Shown here one piece after another: positions 52,779 to 63,022 of a DNA stretch of 64,000 nt. Numbering within the stretch: position 1 is the first letter of the stretch; the number at the start of each line of letters is the position of its first letter. The notes beneath the pieces were generated by a model. The model made no database searches and had not been told where the DNA came from. It saw only the letters and a program-made list of their open reading frames with translations. The stretch is from Ahaetulla prasina (taxonomy: Eukaryota > Chordata > Lepidosauria > Squamata > Colubridae), in NCBI RefSeq assembly GCF_028640845.1, contig NC_080539.1:364809016-364873015 (forward strand), given 5' to 3'. The position numbers were made by a program, and so were the translations under genes.

Positions 52779-55700
52779 ATGGCCGTGTCTTCGCTGATTT
52801 GCCCTGAAACGATAAGCAGGTAAGTGTATCTTTCGATCTTCGGTTTTTGAAAGGACTAAAAACAACAGATGGAATCTTATCAAAGAGAGATCCAACCTAG
52901 AATTACAGGTAGTCCTTGATTGACAACCACCATTCAGCCCAAAAATCCTGTTGCTAAGCGAGACAGTTGTTAAGTGAGTTTTGCCCCATTTTACAACCTT
53001 TCTTGCCGCACTTGTTAAATAACATGGTTGTTAAGTCAATCTGGCTTCCGCATTGACTTTGCCAGTCAGAAGGTCGCAAAAGGTGAATCACGCAACCCCG
53101 GGACACTGCAACCGTCATTAAATAAGAACCAGTTACCAAGCATCTGATCATGTGACTATGCTGCAGCAACCATAAGTGTGCAAAAATTATCATAAGTCTT
53201 TGGTGCCCTTGTAACTTCAAACGGCCACTAAATGAACTGGTATAAATCAAGGACTATCTGTATGGAGAAATTTCCTCTCGGAACAATTAATCAGTGGAAT
53301 GGCTTGCCTCCAGAAGTGGGTGCTCCATCGCTGGAAGTTTTTTTTTTTGTTTTTTTTTAATTTTGCATTTATATCCCGCCCTTCTCCAAAGACTCAGGGC
53401 GGCTTACAATGTGTTAAGCAATAGTCTTCATCCTATTTGTATATTATATACAAAGTCAACTTATTGCCCCCAACAATCTGGGTCCTCATTTTACCTACCT
53501 TATAAAGGATGGAAGGCTGAGTCAACCTTGGGCCTGGTGGGATTTGAACCTGCAATAATTGCAGGCAGCTGTTGTTAATAACAGGATGTTTAGCAGCCTG
53601 CGCCACTCAAGGACCCCTTTTCAAGAAGAGACTGGACAACCGTTTGTCTGAAATGGTTTAGGATCTCCTACTCGAGCAGGGGGGTTGGACTAGAAGACCT
53701 TCAAGGTCCCTTCCAGTTCTATTACTCTGTAATTAAAAGTGCAACATTTCTCGGCTACCAGTTAGCTTTGCGTTGAAATCTGGAAAAGAAACTCTCCTTC
53801 ACTCTTCCTTTTTATTTTCTGCGTTCTTAGGGTGAGCTCCGTCCTCAACCGAGAGGTGAAGCAATTTGGAAAGAAGTACATGTTTGACGGAAATGAGGAA
53901 ACTAGTTGGAACTCAGACCAGGTGAAGTCTTACAAGTTACATCCTACTTTTGCCTGGAGCGTTCACACGGTCTTTTGTGAAACTTACAACCAGGGGTGAA
54001 ATAGTGATGGCAGCGGGTAGTTTGGAGAACCGGTAGCAAAAATCGCTTACTGCTTCTTTTAAAGAATGCTTTTAAAAGGTTTAAAAAAGGCTCTGACTAT
54101 CACAGCTGAGCTGTCTGATCGTCAGAGCCTTTTTTTTTTTTTACTTTGAAAAGCATTTTTTAGAACAGGGGTCTCCAACCTTGGTCCCTTTAAGACTTGT
54201 GGACTTCAACTCCCAGAGTTCCTCAGCCAGCTTTGCTGGCTGAGGGACTCTGGGAGTTGAAGTCCACAAGTCTTAAAGGGACCAAGGTTGGGGACCCCTG
54301 TTTTAGAACTTATTCAGCTAAATAGGTTGGGGGAAAAAATGCTTTTAAAAGTGAAAAAAAAAAGATCACGCGCCACAGCTGATCACCTCCCCCGGCGCGC
54401 TGTTCTACTTACTCCATGCCTCCTTTTGGTGCATGGTGCGCACTGCGCATGCGTAAAAGCAGCGTACATGCACAGCCAGCAAACCGGTAGTAAACCAGTT
54501 CAGATTTCGCCACTGCTTACAATTCATTTGCAAGCTAGACCAATGCTTCTTTATTTATTAGATTAGTGAGTGACTAGCCCAAACTGGGGAATTGCTGGAG
54601 GGAAAAAACCTTGGAAATTCTGGGAGTGGGAATCCACACACCTTAAAGATTGCCAAGGCTGGTGCAGCTGCCTTTTCGTGTGTGTGAGGGCGAGGGGTCT
54701 ATGTGAGGAAGGGAGGGAGAGAGAGAAAACTTGGGCAGAAAGCTTTCCTTTTAATAATATCTGCCCTTCTGTATTTTTCTATTTGTTTGAATTTCTCCTA
54801 AGCGGGTGATGTCCTGTTTTTGCTGTATTAGGGTGCCATCCAGTGGATGACAATGGAATTTCCTCAGACTGTCCAGGCGTCCCAAATTCAAATTCAGTTC
54901 CAGGGTGGCTTTGCAAGCGGAAAATGCATTCTGCAAGGTAAACTACTCACCCACAGTTAAAAATACATGTCACTGATCAGTTTTTTTTTTCTATCTGAGA
55001 GATAGGGGTCTCTGTGTGTGTGTGTTTTACCTATTTAAATGCATTTAACATAATGTGTGTATGTATTTTACATATTTAAATGCATTTAACGTGATGGCGT
55101 TAGGCTGCAAAGCAGAGGGCCCAGTTTTGAGACCTGAGCGCTGCGCAGTGGGGTGAGCTCTTGTTACTTGCTCCAGCTCCTAGCAGTTTGAAAGCAAGCA
55201 AATGCTTCTGTGGGAAGATAAACAGCGTTCCATGCGCCTTGGCATACAGTCATGCCAGCCACATTTTTTTAAAAATTTGCATTTATATCCCGCCCTTCTC
55301 CGAAGACTCAGGGCGGCTTACACTATGTCAAGCAATAGTCTTCATCCTTTTGTATATATATATACAAAGTCAACTTATTGCCCCCCAACAATCTGGGTCC
55401 TCATTTTACCTACCTTATAAAGGATGGAAGGCTGAGTCAACCTTGGGCCTGGTGGGACTTGAACCTGTAGTAATTGCAAGCAGTTGCTGTTAATAACAGA
55501 CTGTCTTACCAGTCTGAGCCACCAGAGCCACATGACTACAGAAGCGCCTTTGGCCCACTCTGGCCCCCTTGGCTAAGAAATGGAGCTCAGCACTGCCCCC
55601 TAGAGTTGAACACCAGACAGGGGAAACCTTTACCTTGTATATAATGTTTAATTTTGTATTTTATTTAGTATTGCTGTATTTTAGTAAAATAGTATTTTAT

Positions 55701-58700
55701 TGAGAATTTTTTTAATAGGATACAGACAGCTCTGAGGTATTTTTTTAAACCTCTTGCTGTGGAAATCTGTATAAAATAAACTTCATACTAATAAGCTTGC
55801 TAGAAGTGCTTCATGTGCAAAAGTCATGTTTTTTTATTATTAGCTGCTGAGAGAACAGAAAAATAGGCTTTTATGGTCAAATTTCAGGCAGAAATCTGAC
55901 CAGTGCTGGAAATTAGCAAATCAGTCCTTAAAACTGATTTTAAAAAAATCTTAAATGATGCCTCAGTTACTTCTCTCGAACTCCTGACTGTCTCTTCCTT
56001 AGTACAAAGCCTGTTTGGCCTTTCATTATTGATTAAGATGGGAACAGACGATAAAAAGTACCCAGAGAAGAAAACATAGTTTTCTGACAAAAGCTCTGTT
56101 GAATTGACTTTGTGGTGTGATGAAGGGGAAAAAAATGAGGAATTTTTCCATTCCCCTACCTCTCTGTCTTCTCATAGTCGCCCATGAAGTTGGGGTTTTA
56201 TTTTTAATGGTTTAAGACCTTGATGGCCAACCTATGGCAGACATGCCACAGGTGGCACATGGAGCCATATCGGTGGGCATGCGAGCATTGCCCTAGCTTA
56301 GCTCTGGTGCGCATGCACGTGCCAGCCAGCTGATTTTCGGGCCTTCCAGGCCCACCAGAAGCCTGGATATAGGCCATTTCCGGCCTCCGGAGGGCCTCCA
56401 GGTGGCTGGGGAAGGCCATTTTTGCCCTCCCCAGGCTCCAAGAAAGCCTCTAGAGCCTGGGCAGGGCGAAAAATGGGCCTACCGGGCCCACCATGCCATC
56501 GTGAGCCAAAAGTAGGGGACCATGGTGGGGTCGCGCATGCAGCGCTGGGGCAGGGCGCATTGAATTATGGGTGTCAGCCTGTGTGCACGCGACCCCCCAC
56601 ACTCCCCCCGCTTTTGGCACATGACAGCAGAAAGGTTACCCATCACTGGTGTAAGGCTTTAAAATATTGGCCATGTTTGAGACCAGAGAGGTCTCTTGGT
56701 ACCTTGCTTTGATATGTTCACTTAGATCAGGGGTGTCAAACTCAAGGCCGGTACTTAGATCTGGCCCACGGGGTCTCCCTGGAAACAGCGAAGGACCAGC
56801 CACCAGTGCCTCTGCCAACAAAAATGGAGCTTGCACACAGGCATCTCGGGCTTCATTTTTGCTTGCAGAGGGCTGCAAGAGGCATTGTAGCCAAAAACGA
56901 GTGATGTCGAGTTGGCCACGCCCATCCCAGCCACACCCCATCCGCCTCCCCCCAAGGTCAAACACAACCCTGATGCAGCCCTCAATGAAATCAAGTTTTG
57001 ACACCCCTGACTTAGACCATGATATCTGTTAAACTGATGATGGCTTAAACTCTGCAGTTCTACTAGTCCAGGGGTCTACAAACTTGGCTCTTTTAAGACT
57101 TGTGGACTTCAGCTCCCAACTCTGGGAGTTGAAGTCCACAAGTCTTAAAAGAGCCAAGTTTGCAGACCCCTGGACTAGTCCAGTCTGTAGAAGCATCCAT
57201 GGCTCAGTCTGATCAAATTTTGTTAGATGAGTTTGATCTTTTTTTAAACACCAAGGAGATAGACAGACTATTTCAATGAGTTCAGCCAACTAGTTGGCTT
57301 GCTCATCATAGCTTATTACATCTAGCAGGAATAGGGTGATTGGCTGGAACCAGGCAGTGGCTAGAAGTCATCTTGCAATACAGGTAGTCCTTAATGACCA
57401 TAATGGCTGTAAGCCTGACAGTCATTAATCAAGTCACCCATGTGACCAATCTGGTTTCAAGATTATTATTATTTTTTTGCACTGGTTGCCAAGTGAACAC
57501 TCCAAACAAAGCAATGATTCGCTATTAGCCAATTTTGCCAATAACTGGAAGTAAATGCCCGTTTTTAGCAAAACCAGAAATAAAATCTGGTCAGATGACT
57601 ATGGGATGCTGCAAATGGCTATAAATGCTGGCTGGTTATGAGCACCAACATCTGGTCACATTTCCTGGCAGTAAGAACAATTAACCAGTGGAACAACTTG
57701 CCTCTAGAAGTTGTAAATGCTCCCAACACTGGAAGTTTTTAAGACGAGACTGGATAACCATTTGTCTGAAGTGGTATAGGGGTTTCCTATCTAAGCACGG
57801 GGTTGGACTAGAAGACCTCCAAGGTCCCTTCCAACTCTGTTATTCTGTTATGCTAAACAACCAGTTATACATTGAGGACTACCAGTACTGTCTCTTCCTC
57901 AGTGCCTTTCCTTTCCAAATTCTTTTCATTGTGAAATGAAGGGTGCCTGATAATACCAGTGAAAAACACTTCCCAGATATTTTCACAACTGCACATCTTG
58001 TTTTTCCGCATTCAAATTTCCAAAGGTGGCCGGAAAGGAGAAAATCTCTCCACTGTTGCTGAAATCTACCCTGAAGATAACAATTCTCTCCAGATATCCT
58101 TTACCCAACTAATTCAGAACGCCAAGAACCGAAAGAACAAAACGTGTGGATCTATAGCAATAGCAATAGCACTTAGATTTATATACCACTTCACAGTGCT
58201 TTACAGCCCTTTCTAAGCGGTTTACAAAGTCAGCCTATTGTCCCCAACAATTTGGCTCCTCATTTTACTGACTTCGGAAGGATGGAAGGTTGAGTCAACC
58301 TTGACCCTGGTGAGATTCAAACTGCCAAATTGCAGGCAGCCGGCAGGCAGCAGAAGTAGCCTGCAGGACTGCATCCTAACCACTGCGCCACCACGGCTCA
58401 AATGCACTGAAAAAATGACATGAGATCAGTCCTTGTACTTAAATCATCCCAGCAGCCTCACAGTCACATAATCAATATTGAAGTGCTTGGCAACTGGCAT
58501 ATATTTATGATGGTTACAGTGGTTAGAATGCAGTATTGCAGGCGAACTCTGCCCACAGCCAGGAATTCAATTCTGGCTGGCTCAAGATTGGCTCAGCCTT
58601 CCTTCCATCCTTCTGAGGTTGGCTCATATGCAGGATGAGCCACCATATGCAGGATGAGCCACCATGGCTTATATGCAGGATTTCCTGGGGTGATTGCTGT

Positions 58701-59307
58701 TTTGTTTCCTATTTTGTTGTTCTGGCATCGCTCCTCTTGCGTTCCCACAACCTTTTTTTATCCACATGCTAGTTTCCCCATGTTGTGAATGTTCCTCCCT
58801 GCCCTATGGATGAGTTCTTCAGTAAATTAAACCTTAGTTTTAGTATCGCAGGCTGACTCTGCTCACTGCCAGCAGTTCGATCCTCACCGGCTCAAGGTTG
58901 ACTCAGAACTTCCATTCTTCCAAGGTCGGTAAAATGAGGACCCAGATTGTTGGGGGCAAGATGCTGATTCTGTAAAAGAGGGCTATAAAGCACTGTGAAG
59001 CGGTATATAAGTGCTATTGCTATTTCTGTGCATGTTATAGAGATGCATTGCTGTCATAAGAAATAATTTTATGTACATCGTGTAACCCCTCCATAAAGGA
59101 TCTTCATCCCCAGTTGTGTTTATTTTGGGGGTTGTATTTCTATTCTATTTCTATTCACATCCTCAGTTCCTTAACTCCCACTTCCTCTACAACTTCCCAT
59201 TTGAAGCAGAACCACTGGATAAGCTGAAAATTACTTTTCAAAACAGCTCGGATTTCTTTGGGCGAATTATCATCTACCATCTCGACATTCTTGGGCAGAA
59301 ACTTTGA
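52779..59307 (+). CDS. NR2C2AP: NR2C2AP, nuclear receptor 2C2-associated protein, 5 coding exons
   Basis: Exons: 52779-52819, 53831-53921, 54832-54937, 58026-58093, 59191-59307; total 140 codons (human protein 139, from memory). Key segments: [17 protein letters not shown] (exons 1-2), [20 protein letters not shown] (exon 2), [10 protein letters not shown] and [18 protein letters not shown] (exon 3), YPEDNNSLQ (exon 4), [20 protein letters not shown] and LDILGQKL (exon 5). The family is a small discoidin-like (F5/8 type C-like) beta-sandwich protein. In mammals it is reported to bind the orphan receptor NR2C2 (TR4) and repress its transactivation, which places it in the nucleus. Junctions 1-3 are GT-AG (AG|GTAAGT; CAG|GTGAAG; AAG|GTAAAC) and junction 4 is AT-AC. 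Phases agree and no stop interrupts, so the gene looks functional. Introns are filled with transposons. No clear poly(A) signal was found within 300 bases of the stop. Confidence 0.96.
52906..53260 (-). mobile_element. TA-MITE in CR1, TA duplication proven by empty site
   Basis: 355 bp, CAGGTAGTCCTTGATTGAC to AAGGACTATCTG; TA at 52904-52905 and 53261-53262. Other CR1 copies in this window give the uninterrupted sequence agaactaaggagaaatttcc. Confidence 0.92.
53340..53618 (-). repeat. SINE-2 in CR1, NR2C2AP intron 1
   Basis: T-rich tail, tatatcccgcccttctccaa end, ggatggaaggctgagtcaac body, head cctgcgccactcaaggac. Confidence 0.9.
53991..54515 (+). mobile_element. hAT element with internal hairpins in NR2C2AP intron 2
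   Basis: CAGGGGTGAAATAG to AGATTTCGCCACTG, flanks cttacaac / cttacaat (7/8; 53983-53990, 54516-54523). It carries a palindromic hAT MITE at 54166-54300. Confidence 0.85.
54166..54300. mobile_element. palindromic hAT MITE, perfect TSD, nested
   Basis: 135 bp, CAGGGGTCTCCAACC...GGTTGGGGACCCCTG with a perfect octamer ttttagaa (54158-54165, 54301-54308). It is nearly self-complementary, so intron 2 RNA would fold into a strong hairpin here. Confidence 0.95.
54524..54831. other. unrecognised end of NR2C2AP intron 2
   Basis: No repeat identified except a short half-MITE (attctgggagtgggaatcca); ends with the acceptor tttttgctgtattag. Confidence 0.5.
55092..55637 (+). repeat. Sauria SINE split by a SINE-2, NR2C2AP intron 3
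   Basis: Left part gggtgagctcttgttacttg / gaagataaacagcgttccat; right part catgactacagaagcgcctt to aaacctttaccttg. The head is diverged. SINE-2 lies at 55265-55525. Confidence 0.85.
55265..55525 (-). repeat. SINE-2 with 8-bp TSD inside Sauria SINE
   Basis: 261 bp; direct repeat agccacat at 55257-55264 and 55526-55533. Confidence 0.92.
55638..56211. other. unrecognised part of NR2C2AP intron 3
   Basis: AT-rich; nothing recognised. Confidence 0.5.
56212..56650 (+). mobile_element. hAT element (gatggccaacctatggc type)
   Basis: ccttgatggccaacctatgg to aaggttacccatcactg; flanks gtttaaga / gtgtaagg match 6/8. GC-rich core as in 29515. Confidence 0.75.
56728..57009 (+). mobile_element. hAT element (ggggtgtcaaactc type), full length
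   Basis: 282 bp, CAGGGGTGTCAAACTCAAGG to AGTTTTGACACCCCTG; flanks acttagat / acttagac match 7/8 (56720-56727, 57010-57017). Confidence 0.9.
57069..57172. mobile_element. palindromic hAT MITE, shortest copy
   Basis: 104 bp, almost perfect palindrome CAGGGGTCTACAAACTTGG...; flanks tactagtc / gactagtc match 7/8. Confidence 0.9.
57382..57887 (+). repeat. TA-MITE with a CR1 3' end inside
   Basis: caggtagtccttaatgacc start and cattgaggactacc end with TA-containing flanks. A CR1 3' end lies at 57661-57850 (ggcagtaagaacaattaacc to ccttccaactctgttattct). Confidence 0.7.
58094..59190 (+). other. U12-type AT-AC intron of NR2C2AP (intron 4)
   Basis: 5' splice site ATATCCTTT (58094-58102) equals the U12 AT-AC consensus. 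The branch site TTCCTTAAC (59167-59175) equals the U12 branch consensus, and the AC acceptor ends at 59190, 16 bases after the branch A, in the narrow range U12 introns need. This placement gives an in-frame protein with no gap against the human sequence. The intron carries SINE-3 copies at 58150-58400 (-), 58518-58640 (+) and 58845-59030 (+). Confidence 0.95.
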
Positions 59308-59359
59308 TAAGAGAAGGAAGCAAAAGCTGAAGGACTTGTGAATCCTGGAAGACTGGACT

Positions 59360-59455
59360 GCCATCTGTCAGAAATGGTGTTGGTTCTCCTGCCTGGGCAG
59401 GGGGTTGGACTAGATGACCTACAAGGTCCCTTCCAACTCTGTTAATCTGTTAAAT
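59360..59455 (+). repeat. CR1 3' UTR scrap
   Basis: gtcagaaatggtgttggttc, ggggttggactagatgacct, ccttccaactctgttaatct. Confidence 0.8.
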
Positions 59456-59561
59456 ACCCGTCTGGGACTTCTAAAATGGTGTGAACTAGATTGGACTGAT
59501 TTAAGTTTGGTGGTTTGATAGCAAATGAACTTTCTTCCTTCCTGTTTTTCTCCTATGTCAG

Positions 59562-59696
59562 GAGCACTTTGAACAGCTGGAAAGAAAACAGTTTCTCTCT
59601 TGGGTGCGCCAACTAGAGCTTTTGTTAAAGAAAAACTACATTTTCCATGCTGAAAGGAAAGGGCCTCTGGTTCTAACCTGCACATCTGTGTTCTGA
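59562..59696 (+). other. exon-like open frame downstream of NR2C2AP
   Basis: After a polypyrimidine tract and AG (cctgtttttctcctatgtcag) a 44-codon frame reads EHFEQLERKQFLSWVRQ, LELLLKKNY. It runs into the LTR inserted at 59689, where TGA stops it. I know no family match. It may be an unrecognised exon, 3' flanking sequence or chance. Confidence 0.15.
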
Positions 59697-60227
59697 CCAG
59701 GCTTCCTGATATAGTAAAAAGACACACAATTAGTCCGAAAACCCCTTTGTTTTATTTTAACAGTTGTGAATTCCTTTCATTCGCAGCACATGCTGGATCA
59801 CCAAGAGTTTATAAATAGTCCAACAGAAGTCTGCCACAGTCCTTCGGATAAGGCTGGTAAACACCCACCTTTATCTTCTTTGACACGCTGCCAAAGACCT
59901 AATTGGCAATTACCTTGGCAAGGCCACACGGAAACACAGAGTCAAAAACGGAGCTTCGAAGTACACTGCTCAAAAAAATAAAGGGAACACAAAAATAAGA
60001 CATCCTAGATCTGAATAAATGAAATATTCTTATTAAATATTGTACTTTGTTCATTACATAGTTGAATGTGCTGACAACACAATCACACAAAAAATTATCA
60101 ATGGAAATCAAATTGAGCAACCCATGGAGGTCTGGATTTGGAATTACACTCAAAATTAAAGTGGAAAACAACACTACAGGCTGATCCAACTTTGATGTAA
60201 TGTCCTTAAAACAAGTCAAAATGAGGC

Positions 60228-61524
60228 TCAGTTGTGCGTGTGGCCTCTACGTGCCTGTATGACCTCCCTACAACGCCTGGGCATGCTCCTGGTGAGGTGG
60301 CAGATGGTCTCCTGAGGGATCTCCTCCCATACCTGGACTAAAGCATCCCCCAACTCCTGGACAATCTGTGGTGCAACATGGCGTTGGTGGATGGAGCGAG
60401 ACATGATGTCCCAGATGTGCTCAATTGGATTCAGGTCTGGGGAATGGGTGGGCCAGTCCATAGCATCAATGCCTTCGACTTTCAGGAACTGCTGACACAC
60501 TCCAGCCACATGAGGTCTAGCATTGTCTTGCATTAGGAGGAACCCAGGGCCAACCGCACCACCATATTTTTTATGTATTTATTTATTTTTACATTTATAT
60601 CCCGCCCTTCTCCGAAGACTCAGGGTGGCTTACATTGTGTAAGGCAATAGTCTCATTCTATTTGTATATTTATATACAAAGTCAACTTATTGCCCCCCCA
60701 ACAATCTGGGTCCTCATTTTACCTACCTTATAAAGGATGGAAGGCTGAGTCAACCTTGGGCCTGGTGGGACTAGAACCTGCAGTAATTGCAGGCAGCTGC
60801 TGTTAATAACAGGCTTCTTACAGTCTGAGCCACACCGCGGTCTCATGGTCTCACAAGGGGTCTGAGGATCTCATCCCAGTACCTAATGGCAGTCAGGCTA
60901 CCTCTGGCAAGCACATGGAGGGCTGTGCAGTCCCCTAAAGAAATGCTACCCCACACCATTACTGACCTACTGCCAAACCAGTCAGGCTGGAGGATGTTGC
61001 AGGCAGCAGAACGTTCTCCACGGCGTCCCCAGACCCTGTCACGTCTGTCACATGTGTTCAGTGTGAACCTGCTTTCATCTGTGAAGAGCACAGGGCGCCA
61101 GTGGCGAAGTTGCCAATCTTGGTGTTCTCTGGCAAATGCCAAACGTCCTGCACGGTGTTGGGCTGTAAGCACAACCCCCACCTGGGGGCCCTCACACCAC
61201 CCTCCTGGAGTCTGTTTCTGACCGTTTGAGCAGCCACATGCACATTTGTGGCCCGCTGGAGGTCATTTTGCAGGGCTCTGGCAGTGCTCCTCCTGTCCCT
61301 CCTTGCACAAAAGCGGAGGTAGCAGTCCTGCTGCTGGTTGTTGCCCTCCTACGGCCTCCTCCATGTCTCCTGATGTACTGGCCTGTCTCCTGGTAGCGCC
61401 TCCATGCTCTGGACGCTACGCTGACAGACACAGCAAACCTTTTTGCCACAGCTCGCATTGATGTGCCATCCTGGATGAGCTGCCCTACCTGAGCCACTTG
61501 TGTGGGTTGTAGACTCCGTCTCAT
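60228..61524 (-). pseudogene. Tc1-like transposase pseudogene
   Basis: In order: [18 protein letters not shown] and an HTH DNA-binding region ([20 protein letters not shown]), GGGRRRATT, then in another frame [15 protein letters not shown], then [28 protein letters not shown] (first catalytic D), RSVMVWGSIS, and after the SINE MQDNARPHVA (second D) and DWPTHSPDLNPIEHIWD (E). Exactly 34 residues separate the second D from the E. Two frameshifts (about 61330 and 61190) and the SINE-2 insertion disable it. Confidence 0.93.
60567..60844 (-). repeat. SINE-2 inside the Tc1 transposase gene
   Basis: catttatatcccgcccttct end, gcaggcagctgctgttaata and head cagtctgagccacacc; the transposase sequence resumes at atggtctcacaaggggtctg. 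Confidence 0.9.
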
Positions 61525-62214
61525 GCTACCACTAGAGTGACAGCACCGCCAGCATTCAAAAGTGACCAAACCATCAGCCAGAAAGCATAGGAACTGAGAA
61601 GTGGTCTGTGGTCACCAACTGCAGAACCACTCCTTTATTGGGGATGTCTTGCTAACTGCCTATGCTTTCCACCTGTTGTCTATTCCATGTGCGTAACAGC
61701 ATGTGGAATTGATTGTCAATCAGTGTTGCTACCTAAGTGGACAATTTGATTTCACAGAAGTGTGATTGACTTGGAGTTACATTGTGTTGTTTAAGTGTTC
61801 CCTTTATTTTTTTGAGCAGTTTACAAACCGACACCATCCACAACATTGCTTCCTGCCAAAGCCCCGCATGCCTTTGTTCTTCCTTTATGTCTTATGGGAG
61901 GGGCCAATCATCTCCAAGCCTTACTCCCAAGTCGTCCCTTTTCTTTTAACTGTTCTTGCCTTTTGGCAGCTCCGCGCATGCGCACACTGGGAACAGGCTC
62001 CCCCTGTTTCTCTGCCTCTCTGATGTCCGACTCTGGAGGCTCCGGAGTTAGCACATAAACTCCCAGATGGCCCTGGTCCCCTCTCTGCCTCCGATGCAGA
62101 GCTCTCGTCTGAGCCTTCCCCAGACTCCAGGACTGGCCCATGTTCCTCCCCAGCCTCCTCACTGTCCAACTCTGCTGCCAGCTCCACAGGCTGCTGGCGG
62201 ACCACAACAATCTG

Positions 62215-62722
62215 GGCTAGTACTCAATTACAACGTCACTGAAAAAAATGACGTACAGCAGATCCCTGTACATGACCACTGCAGTGTCCCTACAATTACA
62301 GGATCAGAATTCAGGTGTTTCGCAAACCCCATGTCCCAAAGGTGCTTTTTTCAAGAGACAACTGGACTTTCTGGTTTTTCTTTGAAGTTGCCTCTTCCAA
62401 AAAGCACCTTTGGGACAACCATGACCTGGATGACTGAGAATCTCCATAGACATTTGATAAAATCACATCTATTTACAACCGTTGCAGCATCTTTGGGTCA
62501 CCTGATTGCCATTAGCGACCTTCCCAGGGATATCTGACAAGGTGGGTGGCTCATAACTCCAATTAATGTACTCTATATATCTCAATGGGGAAGCTGGATT
62601 CGCTTAATGACCACAGCAAAAAATGTCTGTAAAATCAGGTATGATTCACTTAACTAGCACATCATTTAACAACAGAGGTTCCGGGATCAATTGTGGTCGC
62701 AAGCCAAGGTCTACTGTACATT
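62215..62722 (+). repeat. TA-MITE with a Penelope-like tail fragment inside
   Basis: caattacaacgtcactgaaa on the left, gttgcagcatctttgggtca to ggtcgcaagccaaggtctac on the right. The insert at about 62337-62450 (aaaggtgcttttttcaagag ... tttgggacaaccatgacctg) is the inverted Penelope-like tail. Confidence 0.7.
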
Positions 62723-63022
62723 TTTCTAACCAATCCTACTAAGCAATCTTTTATAAAACACACATGCAGGCCAGGAATTAAATTTGTGTTCTTCACCTTG
62801 CAAAACTCATGATTTGTCTCTGAGCAATGTTCCTTTCTCAGCCAGGATCCCCCCAAAGGCTGCACCCAAAGTGTGGGGTACAGTGTCACTGTGAGCTCAA
62901 ATTCTGAACCCAACAATTAGCAGCCTGCTTCCGAGTTACCAGATGAACTACTGCCTGAGATTGCAGTTACTGTCAGTGTCTGAAGATGAGTCTTGAGCTG
63001 CCATCTCCACCCTAAGGTAAGG
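62723..63022. other. unrecognised stretch
   Basis: Nothing recognised. Confidence 0.45.

Larger units (their letters stand above)
52855..53735 (+). repeat. CR1 fragment in NR2C2AP intron 1, with two insertions
   Basis: [10 protein letters not shown] coding on the left, RNFLS / MACLQK-type sequence after the TA-MITE (52906-53260), then after a SINE-2 (53340-53618) the ORF2 end and 3' UTR ggggttggactagaagacct. The CR1 sequence reads through the TA-MITE with one TA retained, fixing its TA target duplication. Confidence 0.88.
59964..61821 (-). mobile_element. Tc1/mariner transposon, DD34E, inactive
   Basis: TIRs CACTGCTCAAAAAAATAAAG and CTTTATTTTTTTGAGCAGT with TA on both sides (59962-59963, 61822-61823). 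1858 bp, of which about 278 bp is a later SINE-2. The TIRs are almost identical to each other, suggesting recent arrival, although the transposase is dead. Confidence 0.95.
59689..62209 (-). mobile_element. solo LTR, subfamily B, split by Tc1/mariner, perfect TSD
   Basis: tgttctgaccagg...ggaccacaaca with 5-bp duplication atctg (59684-59688, 62210-62214). About 660 bp without the transposon. On the sense strand the frame from base 2 is open and acidic (VVVRQQPVELAAELDSEEAG). Confidence 0.92.

Noticed and set aside
59155..59727. RFXANK 3' exons on the minus strand after NR2C2AP
   Set aside because: Reverse frames here show no ankyrin repeats or the expected C-terminal segment.
61921..62205. 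Acidic 94-codon frame as a host gene
   Set aside because: It lies exactly within an LTR and recurs in phase in other LTR copies; treated as LTR-borne coding sequence instead.
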